In this document: positions 1-7,105 of the stretch, piece after piece | How positions within the stretch are numbered: position 1 is the stretch's first letter | Layout: each line of letters opens with the position of its first letter | Source of the DNA: CAYREX01 sp964423505 | Lineage (GTDB): Bacteria > Fermentibacterota > Fermentibacteria > Fermentibacterales > JCC-6 | Length of the DNA stretch: 64,000 bases | NCBI GenBank assembly: GCA_964423505.1 | Contig: CAYREX010000005.1 | Location: 1-64,000 of the forward strand | Reading direction: 5' to 3' | Position numbers and translations under genes: made by a program | The notes under the pieces: generated by a model | The model's database searches: none | The model's input: only the letters and a program-made list of their open reading frames with translations | What the model was told of the DNA's origin: nothing

Positions 1-47
1 GCGTGGTCGGGGAGAGGGTTCTCACGGCGCGGTTCGTGAAGCTGTAG
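1..47 (+). CDS. C-terminal tail of a probable secreted protein (partial)
   Basis: The frame starting at base 3 reads VVGERVLTARFVKL and then stops with TAG at 45-47. A short hydrophobic/basic ending of this type (arginine, phenylalanine, valine, lysine, leucine) closes many FlgD-Ig-like or sorting-domain tails of exported proteins in the Bacteroidetes-like groups. The complete secreted protein at 1737-3128 ends in a similar way. Only 14 codons are visible, so this is weak and rests on style of sequence alone. The rest of the gene lies before the window. Bases 48-317, up to the stop of the next gene, show no gene or RNA that I can recognise. Confidence 0.35.
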   Translation, partial: VVGERVLTARFVKL

Positions 48-317
48 CTCTCTATCGCACTCCCGCTCCCGATACGGACCAATCTCGAGGTGTTCATAGA
101 GTCGGACAGGTGGTACCCCTGATGATTCAGAGTTGGAACCCGTTCCGGGCTGTCAGAGGACACCGCATAGTGCTTCTTAGTGGACACCCATATCTGCGCA
201 TGTGCTGCAGACGATCCTGTCGACTCCTGCCATCCTCGACGGATGACATCGGCGGTGGTCCCGGCCTGCCTCTCGCCCGGCTCCGGTGCCGGTCTCCAGA
301 GCCCTCTGGAGCTCCCG

Positions 318-1394
318 TTACTCCTGCCGGCCTCCCCCGCCCTCGAGCTGCAGCCTGTCGACGGTATTCTCGAACTCGAGTGCGCTTACAATGTCGTCGC
401 CGTTCAGGTCCGCCTGCATGATACGGTCGCGCATGTGCTCCGGGAGCTCGTCGCAACTGATGCAGCCGTCATCGTCGGTGTCCAGCATGGTGAAGAGATC
501 CTGCAGGTACTCCTCCCGCCGGGCCACGAGCTCCATCCTCTCGTTGAACTCCTCCGGCGTGATCACTCCATCGGCGTCCGTGTCGGCCCTCATTATCCTG
601 TCCCGGCTGAGCTCGGGCAGCTCGTCGTAGGAGAGCTCCATGTCACCATCGGTATCGAGAAGGGCGAACTCCTCCGGGGTCGGCTCGCCGCTCGCGGATT
701 CCGAGCCCGACCCGCCCAGCCCGGGCACGACGAGCAGGCCGGCAGCCAGCAGACAGGCGGCTCCGAGGCCCCAGTACGCGTACCGCTTCCAACCGGCTCC
801 CGCCACTTCGACGGGAACGGGTTTCCTCCCCGGCTCGTCGGGGAACTCCACGATGTCGTAGAGGTGCACTTCATCCTCGATGTTCTTCAGGCTCCTCGGG
901 CCCCTGTACTCGGTCTTCAGGGAGAGGCGCTTCCTGACCACCTCGTAGAGCGGCTTCGATATGCAGATGCCCCCTGGGGGAGCCTCCGACTGAAGTCTGG
1001 CGGCGATGTTCACCCCGTCGCCCATGGCGTCCCGGTCGCTCACGTAGACATCCCCCAGGTGAATGCCTATGCGGTGCTCCAGGACCCGCTCTGAAGGCAG
1101 GGACCCGGCCTGCTCGGCGAAATGCCGCTGGATGTCCTGGGCGCATCCGACCGCGTGTACACCGCTCTCGAAGACCGCAAGCAGGCCGTCCCCCATGCTC
1201 TTGAGCACTCTTCCCTCGTACTGCCGGCAGAGCTCCCTGATGATTCTGAGATCGCGCCTGATGAGGGTCATCACCAGGTCCTCGTCATCACCCATCAGCC
1301 GGCTCGCTCCGGCGACGTCGGTGAACATTATGGCAGCCAGTCGCCTGCGACCCGCCGGTCTGCCGGTCCCGGGCTCCGAGCCCTGTCCGCCCAT
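318..1394 (-). CDS. Class III adenylate/guanylate cyclase with a membrane helix and four C-terminal EF-hand loops
   Basis: The N-terminal half is a class III nucleotidyl cyclase domain (roughly residues 20-180). It carries the FTDVAG metal aspartate near residue 26 and the SMGDG aspartate near residue 69, so synthesis of cAMP or cGMP from the triphosphate is likely. One hydrophobic helix follows (about 204-224). The remainder holds four EF-hand loops. Two are canonical twelve-residue loops (DTDADGVITPEE and DTDDDGCISCDE). The other two lack the glycine at position 6 (DTDGDMELSYDE and DLNGDDIVSALE). With the cyclase in the cytoplasm, the EF-hands should face the periplasm. I chose the ATG at 1394 because GAGAGG sits 5 nt upstream; in-frame ATG 1409 and GTG 1418 have poorer ribosome sites. 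The gene stands alone and has its own candidate promoter. Domain assignment is firm; calcium control is inference. Confidence 0.88.
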   Translation of the reverse strand: MGGQGSEPGTGRPAGRRRLAAIMFTDVAGASRLMGDDEDLVMTLIRRDLRIIRELCRQYEGRVLKSMGDGLLAVFESGVHAVGCAQDIQRHFAEQAGSLPSERVLEHRIGIHLGDVYVSDRDAMGDGVNIAARLQSEAPPGGICISKPLYEVVRKRLSLKTEYRGPRSLKNIEDEVHLYDIVEFPDEPGRKPVPVEVAGAGWKRYAYWGLGAACLLAAGLLVVPGLGGSGSESASGEPTPEEFALLDTDGDMELSYDELPELSRDRIMRADTDADGVITPEEFNERMELVARREEYLQDLFTMLDTDDDGCISCDELPEHMRDRIMQADLNGDDIVSALEFENTVDRLQLEGGGGRQE

Positions 1395-1466
1395 TCGGTC
1401 CTCTCGCATTGCATCCACGCCTGTCCGGGCAGGTCTTCCCCGGGCAGCTCATCAGTGCCGCACTCA

Positions 1467-1495
1467 AGCATAGCCCGACTGATGCCGTCCGGCAA
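1467..1495 (-). promoter_or_regulatory. Candidate sigma-70-type promoter of the EF-hand cyclase gene
   Basis: On the minus strand TTGCCG (1495-1490) and TATGCT (1472-1467) are separated by 17 bp. The expected transcription start is about 65 nt before the chosen ATG at 1394. The same -10 hexamer is used in the candidate promoter at 11721-11750. Confidence 0.45.
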
Positions 1496-1509
1496 AGGCG
1501 AGCTCGCCT

Positions 1510-1640
1510 CGGAGGTCCGCTTCCTGATCAGAGTCCGTGATGGACCATCCGCATGCTGTTCGAGCACGCCGGGGAGTACGACTCCCAGTGGTCGGCGTTG
1601 GTTGCGATATCCGACAAGACCGGCTGTTCGCCAGCAGCAG
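1510..1640 (+). mobile_element. Degraded fragment of an IS3-family transposase OrfA
   Basis: The frame from base 1547 reads IRMLFEHAGEYDSQWSAL and then VAISDKTGCSPAA. This matches the N-terminal helix-turn-helix region of IS3-family OrfA proteins, which typically read like VRMVLEHQGEYASQWAAI followed by ESIAPKIGC. The preceding bases in another frame (about 1510-1540) give VRFLIRV, so a frameshift has probably occurred. No tryptophan-rich continuation, OrfB or terminal inverted repeats are visible. This is a dead scrap of about 130 bp. It fills most of the 342-bp gap 1395-1736, in which I otherwise see only the promoter of the neighbouring cyclase. Confidence 0.55.
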
Positions 1641-1736
1641 GAAGTGCCGGCCATGGTGGCCGCACTCACATAAGAAGCTCTCCAGAATACCCTGGGTTAC
1701 TCAGACCGGACCATCCTGCGCGACGCTGCCCCTCGC

Positions 1737-3128
1737 TCAATCACACACGGTGAAGCGCGCTGTACGGAACCCTCCGAACGCGAGCACCCGGTAGAAATAG
1801 ACGCCGGGTTCCAGTGACGGCAGTCGGACCGAGCTGGCCCCCCTGGGATGAAGCCGGTCCTCCTCCCATACGAGTCGGCCATCCAGAGAGAAGACCCTGT
1901 GCTCGAGCGTAGCCGGTTCCGTCAGGGAGATCTCCGCTGTCGCCTCTCCCCTGACCGGGTTCGGAGATACCCCTGCAAGGGTTATGTGACTCAGCTCGGA
2001 GCCCGACCCGCCCGAGGCTCCGGAGGGCTCTTCGAAGCGGGCGTACATCGCCCTGTTGGTCACCGTCTCCACCCATACAACGTTCGGACGGCCCAGGGAG
2101 TCCAGACCGATGCTCGGGTCACGCACCGTGTCGCCCGGCTCGCCGAGGGCATCGAAGACCCATATCGAGCCTGTCCTGGTGGCGTACCGCAGCCCATTTG
2201 GGGAATCGTAGACGATATGAGGTGTGCCGAGGCTGTCCGCGCAGACATCGCTGTACTCGGCGACATCATCCTCCGGGTCCACTGTCTCGTAGACGAACCC
2301 GTCCGAGTCACCCGTCGCGTAGCAGAGGTTCGAGTAGCGCCTGAAGCTGCAGTGGGTCACTCCGCTCCCGTCGACGCAGAGGGAGTTCTCCCAGTCCACG
2401 TCATGGTAGGTCACCACCGACCGCCAGTTCCAGTACTCCGGCCTGCTGTCGGGCCAGGCGTAATCCAGCGAGTAGGTGCTGTAGGCGAAGACGACACCGT
2501 ACGTCGTCCTCGGCTGGTCGTCAGACGGGTGGAACGTCAGGTCGAAGTTGTGGACCACTCCATCGTAGATGGTGTTGTATGAGAGCACCTGCTCCGTCTC
2601 CCAGTCGGCCCCCTGCCTGGTGCAGTAGTTCAGGCTGGTCGCCGCGTTGTAGGGATTGATGTAGCAGTGGTAGTGGTAGAGGATGTGCGGGATGTCCTCG
2701 GCGTCTATGGCCAGACAGGTTCTCTCGGTGCCGTGGATCAAGGCTCCTACGGACTCCGTCAGCCATTCTCCTTCCTGCCTGTGCGCGTAGCAGACCTCGT
2801 GAGGATATGTCCTCACCACGTATGAGACGGCGGGTTCGCCGGAGGAGAAGAGGTCTACGGAGGAAGCGCTGGGCGAGAGCACACCAACGGTGTCCAGCGC
2901 CCATCCGTCCTCGCTCCTGAAGGCGTATACAAGCATGCTGCCCATGATGAAGCTGACGTGCGGTCGGCCAGACCGATCCAGCACCAGGTCGGTACCCTTC
3001 ACCTCCATCTGCGGGGCGGCTATCTCCTCTACCGTCCAGCCTGGAACGGCAGAGGCCGAGGCCGCGAGCCCGACGAATGGCAGGACGAGGCAGCCGATCA
3101 GACGGGCAACACCTTTCGGTCCGCCCGT
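1737..3128 (-). CDS. Secreted repeat (beta-propeller-like) protein with a FlgD/sorting-type C-terminal Ig-like tail
   Basis: Several repeats of the form 'D..G.PHV.Y....L.YA.R....W....V' span about residues 40-365 and look like blades of a propeller or sialidase-like fold. The last 80 residues start with NPVRGEATAEISL and end in GVYFYRVLAFGGFRTARF, an Ig-like FlgD/sorting-type tail. The first ATG in frame (3008) would leave no export signal. Upstream, codons in the same frame encode GPKGVARLIGCL followed by VLPFVGLAASASA and VPGW, a complete signal peptide. No ATG, GTG or TTG precedes it before the stop at 3219-3221. An ACG at 3128-3126 lies 9 nt after GGGAGG, so I end the gene there. The true initiator is uncertain. 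Function unknown; an extracellular or surface role is inferred. Confidence 0.72.
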   Translation of the reverse strand, partial: TGGPKGVARLIGCLVLPFVGLAASASAVPGWTVEEIAAPQMEVKGTDLVLDRSGRPHVSFIMGSMLVYAFRSEDGWALDTVGVLSPSASSVDLFSSGEPAVSYVVRTYPHEVCYAHRQEGEWLTESVGALIHGTERTCLAIDAEDIPHILYHYHCYINPYNAATSLNYCTRQGADWETEQVLSYNTIYDGVVHNFDLTFHPSDDQPRTTYGVVFAYSTYSLDYAWPDSRPEYWNWRSVVTYHDVDWENSLCVDGSGVTHCSFRRYSNLCYATGDSDGFVYETVDPEDDVAEYSDVCADSLGTPHIVYDSPNGLRYATRTGSIWVFDALGEPGDTVRDPSIGLDSLGRPNVVWVETVTNRAMYARFEEPSGASGGSGSELSHITLAGVSPNPVRGEATAEISLTEPATLEHRVFSLDGRLVWEEDRLHPRGASSVRLPSLEPGVYFYRVLAFGGFRTARFTVCD

Positions 3129-3296
3129 TGGCGTCAGCCTCCCTTCATCGTCAGGCCTGTACGCTTTCTTCAGTGTAAGCCCGCCCCCTGACCTCTTCGC
3201 GCGAAAGAAGCGCGGCCCTCAGGAGACCTGATGAAGCGGCTCCCCCGGTATCGTCACTGTTAAGTCGGGCCTTGTCCGTTCTCATACAGTCTTCGT

Positions 3297-4427
3297 CTAG
3301 CCATCGAAGTCTACTGGATGCTCGAACCGGAAGGTCGTCCCATTCTCTTCCGAGGATGTGAACCATACCCGGCCGCCGAGAATCTCCTCACCGAGAAGCT
3401 TCATGGAGTATGTCCCAAGGCCGCGTCCAGACTGGGCTTTCGTGGAGAAATTCCTCTGGAAGACACGCAGACGCACGTCCTCCGGTATCTCAGTGACGTT
3501 CCAGACGCAGAAGGAGACGTGATCCCCATCTGGCTCGGTCCATACCCGGACCGTCCCCTCCTCTTCCGTCGCCTCCAGGGCGTTGATGACCATGTTGCAC
3601 AATATCCTGGACAGCGCCGCCACATCAGTGGTTATCTTCATGTCTGGATCGCCTTGCGAGATTTCGATGCGTTTGCCCTTCGACTCGGGATGATGCCTGA
3701 CTAGACGCTCCAGGCTTTCCAAGAGAGTACGAAGACCGCACCTGTGCCAGAGAGGACGGTACTGCTCCCCATGGCTCTTCGAGAGGCTTCGCTGTATCTC
3801 GACCTCTCTGCTCAGTCGACGCGTGACATCCTGGACTAGGCTCCTAATCTCCTCGGAGCAGTTGGCCGAGAGCATTTCGCTCGCCTGGAGAAGCACCCCC
3901 AGCATGTTGTTGATATCATGGAAGAAGACTCTCTCGAGCGCCGCCCTCTGCTGTTCCAGCGTTATGTCTTGGGCGAACAGGAGCAGGAAGCGGCTTCCGT
4001 CGATTTCGATAGGCTGAGACTTCACCGCCAGTACGATGTCAACCGTCCTTCCGTCACGCCTCGCCCTTAGAGCGCATGTCCGTTCTACAGGGGCGTTCTT
4101 CCCGAGGCTGGCGACGATGGCTACGGCAGCACCGCAGGTCCTGCAGAAACTGGTAGTTCCGCAACCGGCGGGTTCTTCATCCGCGTGCATGCACCCCAGC
4201 GCTTCGCCCGGGCGTAGTCCCAGCTCCATACGGGGATCGTCTACACCCAGCATCATGAGGAAGCTGTCATTGATGGCGACTATCTGCCGGTGCTCGTCCA
4301 GTACTGCAAGGAGTCCGTGAACCGACGTTAGGAGCGCTGACATCAGAGGATTCTCGCTGACTGTCCGGATCTCTTTCGCAATCAGGCCATCCGCAGCCCT
4401 CTCCGCGGAGGCGAAACGGGTTCTCAT
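3297..4427 (-). CDS. PAS-domain sensor histidine kinase
   Basis: 376 residues. A PAS-like segment (about 40-155, with cysteines around 80-105 in the stretch CMHADEEPAGCG) precedes a dimerisation helix containing FFHDINNML with the phospho-accepting histidine at about 170. The HATPase part has the N box NMVINALEA and the G box GRGLGTYSMKL. No transmembrane helix is seen, so it is probably cytoplasmic. There is no receiver domain. The ATG at 4427 has GAGGA 5-6 nt upstream and lies 7 nt after the stop of the PocR-domain hybrid kinase, so the two are co-transcribed and may form one phosphorelay. Family assignment is firm, the signal is unknown. Confidence 0.85.
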   Translation of the reverse strand: MRTRFASAERAADGLIAKEIRTVSENPLMSALLTSVHGLLAVLDEHRQIVAINDSFLMMLGVDDPRMELGLRPGEALGCMHADEEPAGCGTTSFCRTCGAAVAIVASLGKNAPVERTCALRARRDGRTVDIVLAVKSQPIEIDGSRFLLLFAQDITLEQQRAALERVFFHDINNMLGVLLQASEMLSANCSEEIRSLVQDVTRRLSREVEIQRSLSKSHGEQYRPLWHRCGLRTLLESLERLVRHHPESKGKRIEISQGDPDMKITTDVAALSRILCNMVINALEATEEEGTVRVWTEPDGDHVSFCVWNVTEIPEDVRLRVFQRNFSTKAQSGRGLGTYSMKLLGEEILGGRVWFTSSEENGTTFRFEHPVDFDG

Positions 4428-4434
4428 GGTGTCC

Positions 4435-6216
4435 TCAATTCCTGTCGAGTAGACTCGCCACCTTCGTCGCCAGGTCATTCATCCTGAACGGTTTCTGGAT
4501 GAAAGCTGTATCATGCCCCAGATCGTTCGGGCTGCTGACGACCTCGGAGCTGTAACCGGACATCAGCAGGCACTTCAGGCCGGGCATGTGAGCCCGGACC
4601 CGCTCGGCCAGCCTCCGTCCGTTCATCTCCGGCATTACGATGTCCGTGATGAGGAGGTCTATCTCTCCTGCATGCCTCTCCGCCAGCTTCAGCGCCTCGC
4701 CGGGTGTCAGCGCGGAGAGCACGGAGCAACCCATCTGCTCCAGGATGGTCCGTACAATGCTGAGCACGGAACCCTCGTCCTCGACTAGGAGCACCGTCGC
4801 ATCCACCCTGGTGCTGGGCTCGGCCGGGGTCTCGGCCACCTTCGGCTCGATCCGGCCGTGTGCCCGGGCAAAGTAGAGCCGGAACAGAGCCCCTCTGCCA
4901 GGTTCGCTCCTGACATCGACGTAGCCATCGTTCTGCTTCACTATCCCGTAGACCGTGGCGAGCCCGAGTCCGGTCCCTCTCCCGGATTCCTTTGTGGTGT
5001 AGAAAGGCTCGAAGATGTGCTGGATCACCTCGGGGTCGATACCCCTTCCGTCATCGCCGACCTCGAGCAGTACGTAACACCCCGGGTCGAGCACGGGATG
5101 GTCCTCGTCGTCCAGGCCCTCTAGCCGAAGGTTCTCGGTTCGTATCCTTATCCTGCCGGCTCCTTCTATCGCGTCCTTTGCGTTGACGCAGAGATTTGCC
5201 AGCACCTGGTCTATCTGTCCCGGGTCAATCCTCAGGGGCCAGAGCCCGTCCCCAGGTCTCCAATCGAGCTCGACGTCCTCGCCGATGAGCCGGGATATCA
5301 TCTTCAGCATGTCGCTCACGATCTCGTTCAGGTCGACCAGCTTCGGGTCCACTACCTGCTTCCTCGCGAACGCGAGGAGCTGCTGTGTCAGCTCGGATGA
5401 GTGCTCGGAGGCCTCCAGTATCTCCTGGACGTCCTCCCTGAGAGGGTCCGACTCCGGCATTCGCTGGAGAAGGATCTCGGTGTGCCCCAGGATTACCGAG
5501 AGCATGTTGTTGAAATCGTGGGCTACGCCTCCGGCAAGGCGTCCTATGGACTCCATCTTCTGGGCATGGGCGAGCTGCGCTCGAAGCCTCTCCCTCTCGG
5601 CCTCGGCGGCCCTCCGCTCGAAGATCTCCCGTTCCAGGGCCTCCGCCTCCTCCTTGACCAGGAGGTTGGTGTAGCCGAGCTCCGAGATGATGACGGCCAT
5701 GTCACCGAGGAAGGCCGTGACGCTCCTCAGCTTCTCGGCCGAGACCACGGGGACCTCACTTAGCGCCTTCATGTACGCCTCGGAGTCATACCCGTACACT
5801 TCAGCCTGCCTGAGGAAGCGTTCCGGGTCGGGCTCGTCGAGCAGCAGCTGCCCCGTGGCGAGGCTGGCCACATGTCTGCCCTTGATGATTATCGGGGTGG
5901 CGCAGTCGACGAGTCCGTTGTCGCAGGGTTCGATGACGACCTTGCCGGGCTCGTCGAGCTGGTCGAGGAGATGGTGGTTGCTCGTGGTGCATATCCGCTC
6001 GGATTCCGGGCACACCCTGTGGAACTTCGTGCAGATGTCCCGCCAGCCGGTGGCGATGAGGATGTTCAGGTCCGGATGGTCCAGAAAGCCGATGGTGAAG
6101 CCGGTCGCGTCGGTGAACCGCTCGAGGATCGCCTCGAGCCTTTCGAGGTCAACGAGATCTTGGATGCAGTACCTGCCGTCAACCAGGTACTCTTTCCTGT
6201 CGTGCTCACCCGGCAC
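4435..6216 (-). CDS. PocR-domain hybrid histidine kinase with C-terminal receiver
   Basis: 593 residues in the order PocR-type ligand-binding domain (about 15-185), coiled linker (190-220), HisKA with GGVAHDFNNML (His 233), HATPase with N box NLCVNAKDAI and G boxes DDGRGID and GRGTGLGLATVYG, and a receiver (about 465-590) with the acceptor Asp at 525 in LLITDIVMPEMNG and the conserved lysine in FIQKPFRM. The PocR part has a cysteine/histidine set (FHRVCPESERIC and CDNGLVDCATPI) typical of that domain, which in known regulators senses small organic ligands. No membrane helix is seen. It is the first gene of a two-gene unit with the PAS kinase at 3297-4427. No DNA-binding partner is encoded nearby. 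Confidence 0.9.
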   Translation of the reverse strand: MPGEHDRKEYLVDGRYCIQDLVDLERLEAILERFTDATGFTIGFLDHPDLNILIATGWRDICTKFHRVCPESERICTTSNHHLLDQLDEPGKVVIEPCDNGLVDCATPIIIKGRHVASLATGQLLLDEPDPERFLRQAEVYGYDSEAYMKALSEVPVVSAEKLRSVTAFLGDMAVIISELGYTNLLVKEEAEALEREIFERRAAEAERERLRAQLAHAQKMESIGRLAGGVAHDFNNMLSVILGHTEILLQRMPESDPLREDVQEILEASEHSSELTQQLLAFARKQVVDPKLVDLNEIVSDMLKMISRLIGEDVELDWRPGDGLWPLRIDPGQIDQVLANLCVNAKDAIEGAGRIRIRTENLRLEGLDDEDHPVLDPGCYVLLEVGDDGRGIDPEVIQHIFEPFYTTKESGRGTGLGLATVYGIVKQNDGYVDVRSEPGRGALFRLYFARAHGRIEPKVAETPAEPSTRVDATVLLVEDEGSVLSIVRTILEQMGCSVLSALTPGEALKLAERHAGEIDLLITDIVMPEMNGRRLAERVRAHMPGLKCLLMSGYSSEVVSSPNDLGHDTAFIQKPFRMNDLATKVASLLDRN

Positions 6217-6534
6217 TGACGCGCCCCCTAACCGCGGCGGTATCCTACCGCAGCATCATGCGTCATGCACGACCACTCGACTCAGGATACTCCCCGTGAT
6301 TCCAGAGGTCAATGCCGAGAGCCGATCCCGTCGCAGCGGCCTCTGGAGGGTCTGCGTCGTTCAGTTCCCGCCGACTTGACGCCTGTATCATCTTCTTCGA
6401 GCAAGCGTTGTATCCCGAAGTCCTCAAGAGGCACATCGCCTCTTCTCCTCATACTCTCGTATTCTGAACGTAACTGTCGAGATGTTGCGCCAATCTGGCG
6501 TTGTGTGAATGTTGCTTGCGCAGTTCGGCCGAGC
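6217..6534. other. 318-bp stretch without an intact gene
   Basis: This lies between the PocR kinase and the AbiEii remnant. A short perfect hairpin (GCGGTA-TCC-TACCGC, about 6236-6250) sits just upstream of the kinase and contains TAGGAT on the minus strand, a possible -10 with no convincing -35. The frame leading into the AbiEii remnant stays open from 6265 but reads as low-quality sequence. Another frame near 6378-6460 (IIFFEQALYPEVLKRHI) ends at a stop. The stretch is consistent with decayed coding sequence of the missing N-terminal half of the toxin gene. Confidence 0.4.
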
Positions 6535-6981
6535 ATGACCAGGATCCGGCTGGAGATCGATACGAAGCCTCCATCCGGGACAGATGCCAGGCCTGCGTTT
6601 CTTGACTTCCCTGCCCCCCATGAGATTGCCGCAGCGGACCTTGCTTCGTCACTGGCTCTGAAGTGCCACGTCCTGCTGTGCCGGCCCTTGCCTAAGGGCA
6701 GGGACTGGTTCGACCTGCTCTGGTTCTGCTCGCGGGGAGTGAAGTACCCCCTGCTCTCATCGGCTCTGGACCAGGCCGGCCCGTGGAAGGGCGAAGGAGT
6801 CGCGGCGACGCCGGCCTGGCTCGAGGAGCGCCTGAGAGGGAGGCTGGCGGAGATCGACCTGCGAGACGCCGCCCGGGACGTGCTGCCATTCGTCAGAGGC
6901 GCGGAGAAGGCGGCCGTGCGGGGATGGAACGAAGCGATGTTCCTGCATTGCATAGGCCGGCTGTCCGAATCGGAGGGCTGA
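6535..6981 (+). pseudogene. C-terminal remnant of an AbiEii/AbiGii-type nucleotidyltransferase toxin
   Basis: The 148 residues from the ATG at 6535 begin MTRIRLEIDTKPPSG and contain LALKCHVLLCRPLPKGRDWFDLLWF, WKGEG, WLEERLRGRLAEIDL and ARDVLPFVRG. This order matches the C-terminal half of AbiEii family toxins (a LEIDTNPP motif, then a KGRDWYD motif, then a short helical end). The N-terminal nucleotidyltransferase core (GG...SxxDxD) is absent, and no AbiEi antitoxin is recognisable upstream. The frame is open back to 6265 but that part does not look like the family. I therefore call it a truncated remnant rather than a functional toxin. Confidence 0.7.
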
Positions 6982-7038
6982 GAGGAAGGGGGGGAGACTC
7001 CTGGCGGCGGAGGCCTTCCGGCCGCTCCGGCCGGCGGC

Positions 7039-7067
7039 TTACGCGAGGCCGGTCCGGGGGGTATCTT
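7039..7067 (+). promoter_or_regulatory. Candidate promoter of the cyclase-ATPase-TPR gene
   Basis: TTACGC (7039-7044) and TATCTT (7062-7067) are spaced by 17 bp. A strong ribosome site GGAGGG (7095-7100) and the TTG start at 7106 follow. Confidence 0.45.
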
Positions 7068-7105
7068 CGCACGTAGACTGACGGACTTTTCACTGGAGGG
7101 CTGGG

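Noticed and set aside
6309..6953. A 214-codon minus-strand frame opposite the AbiEii remnant
   Set aside because: The plus-strand frame matches a known family in motif order; the minus-strand frame is Arg/Ser-rich and has no match.
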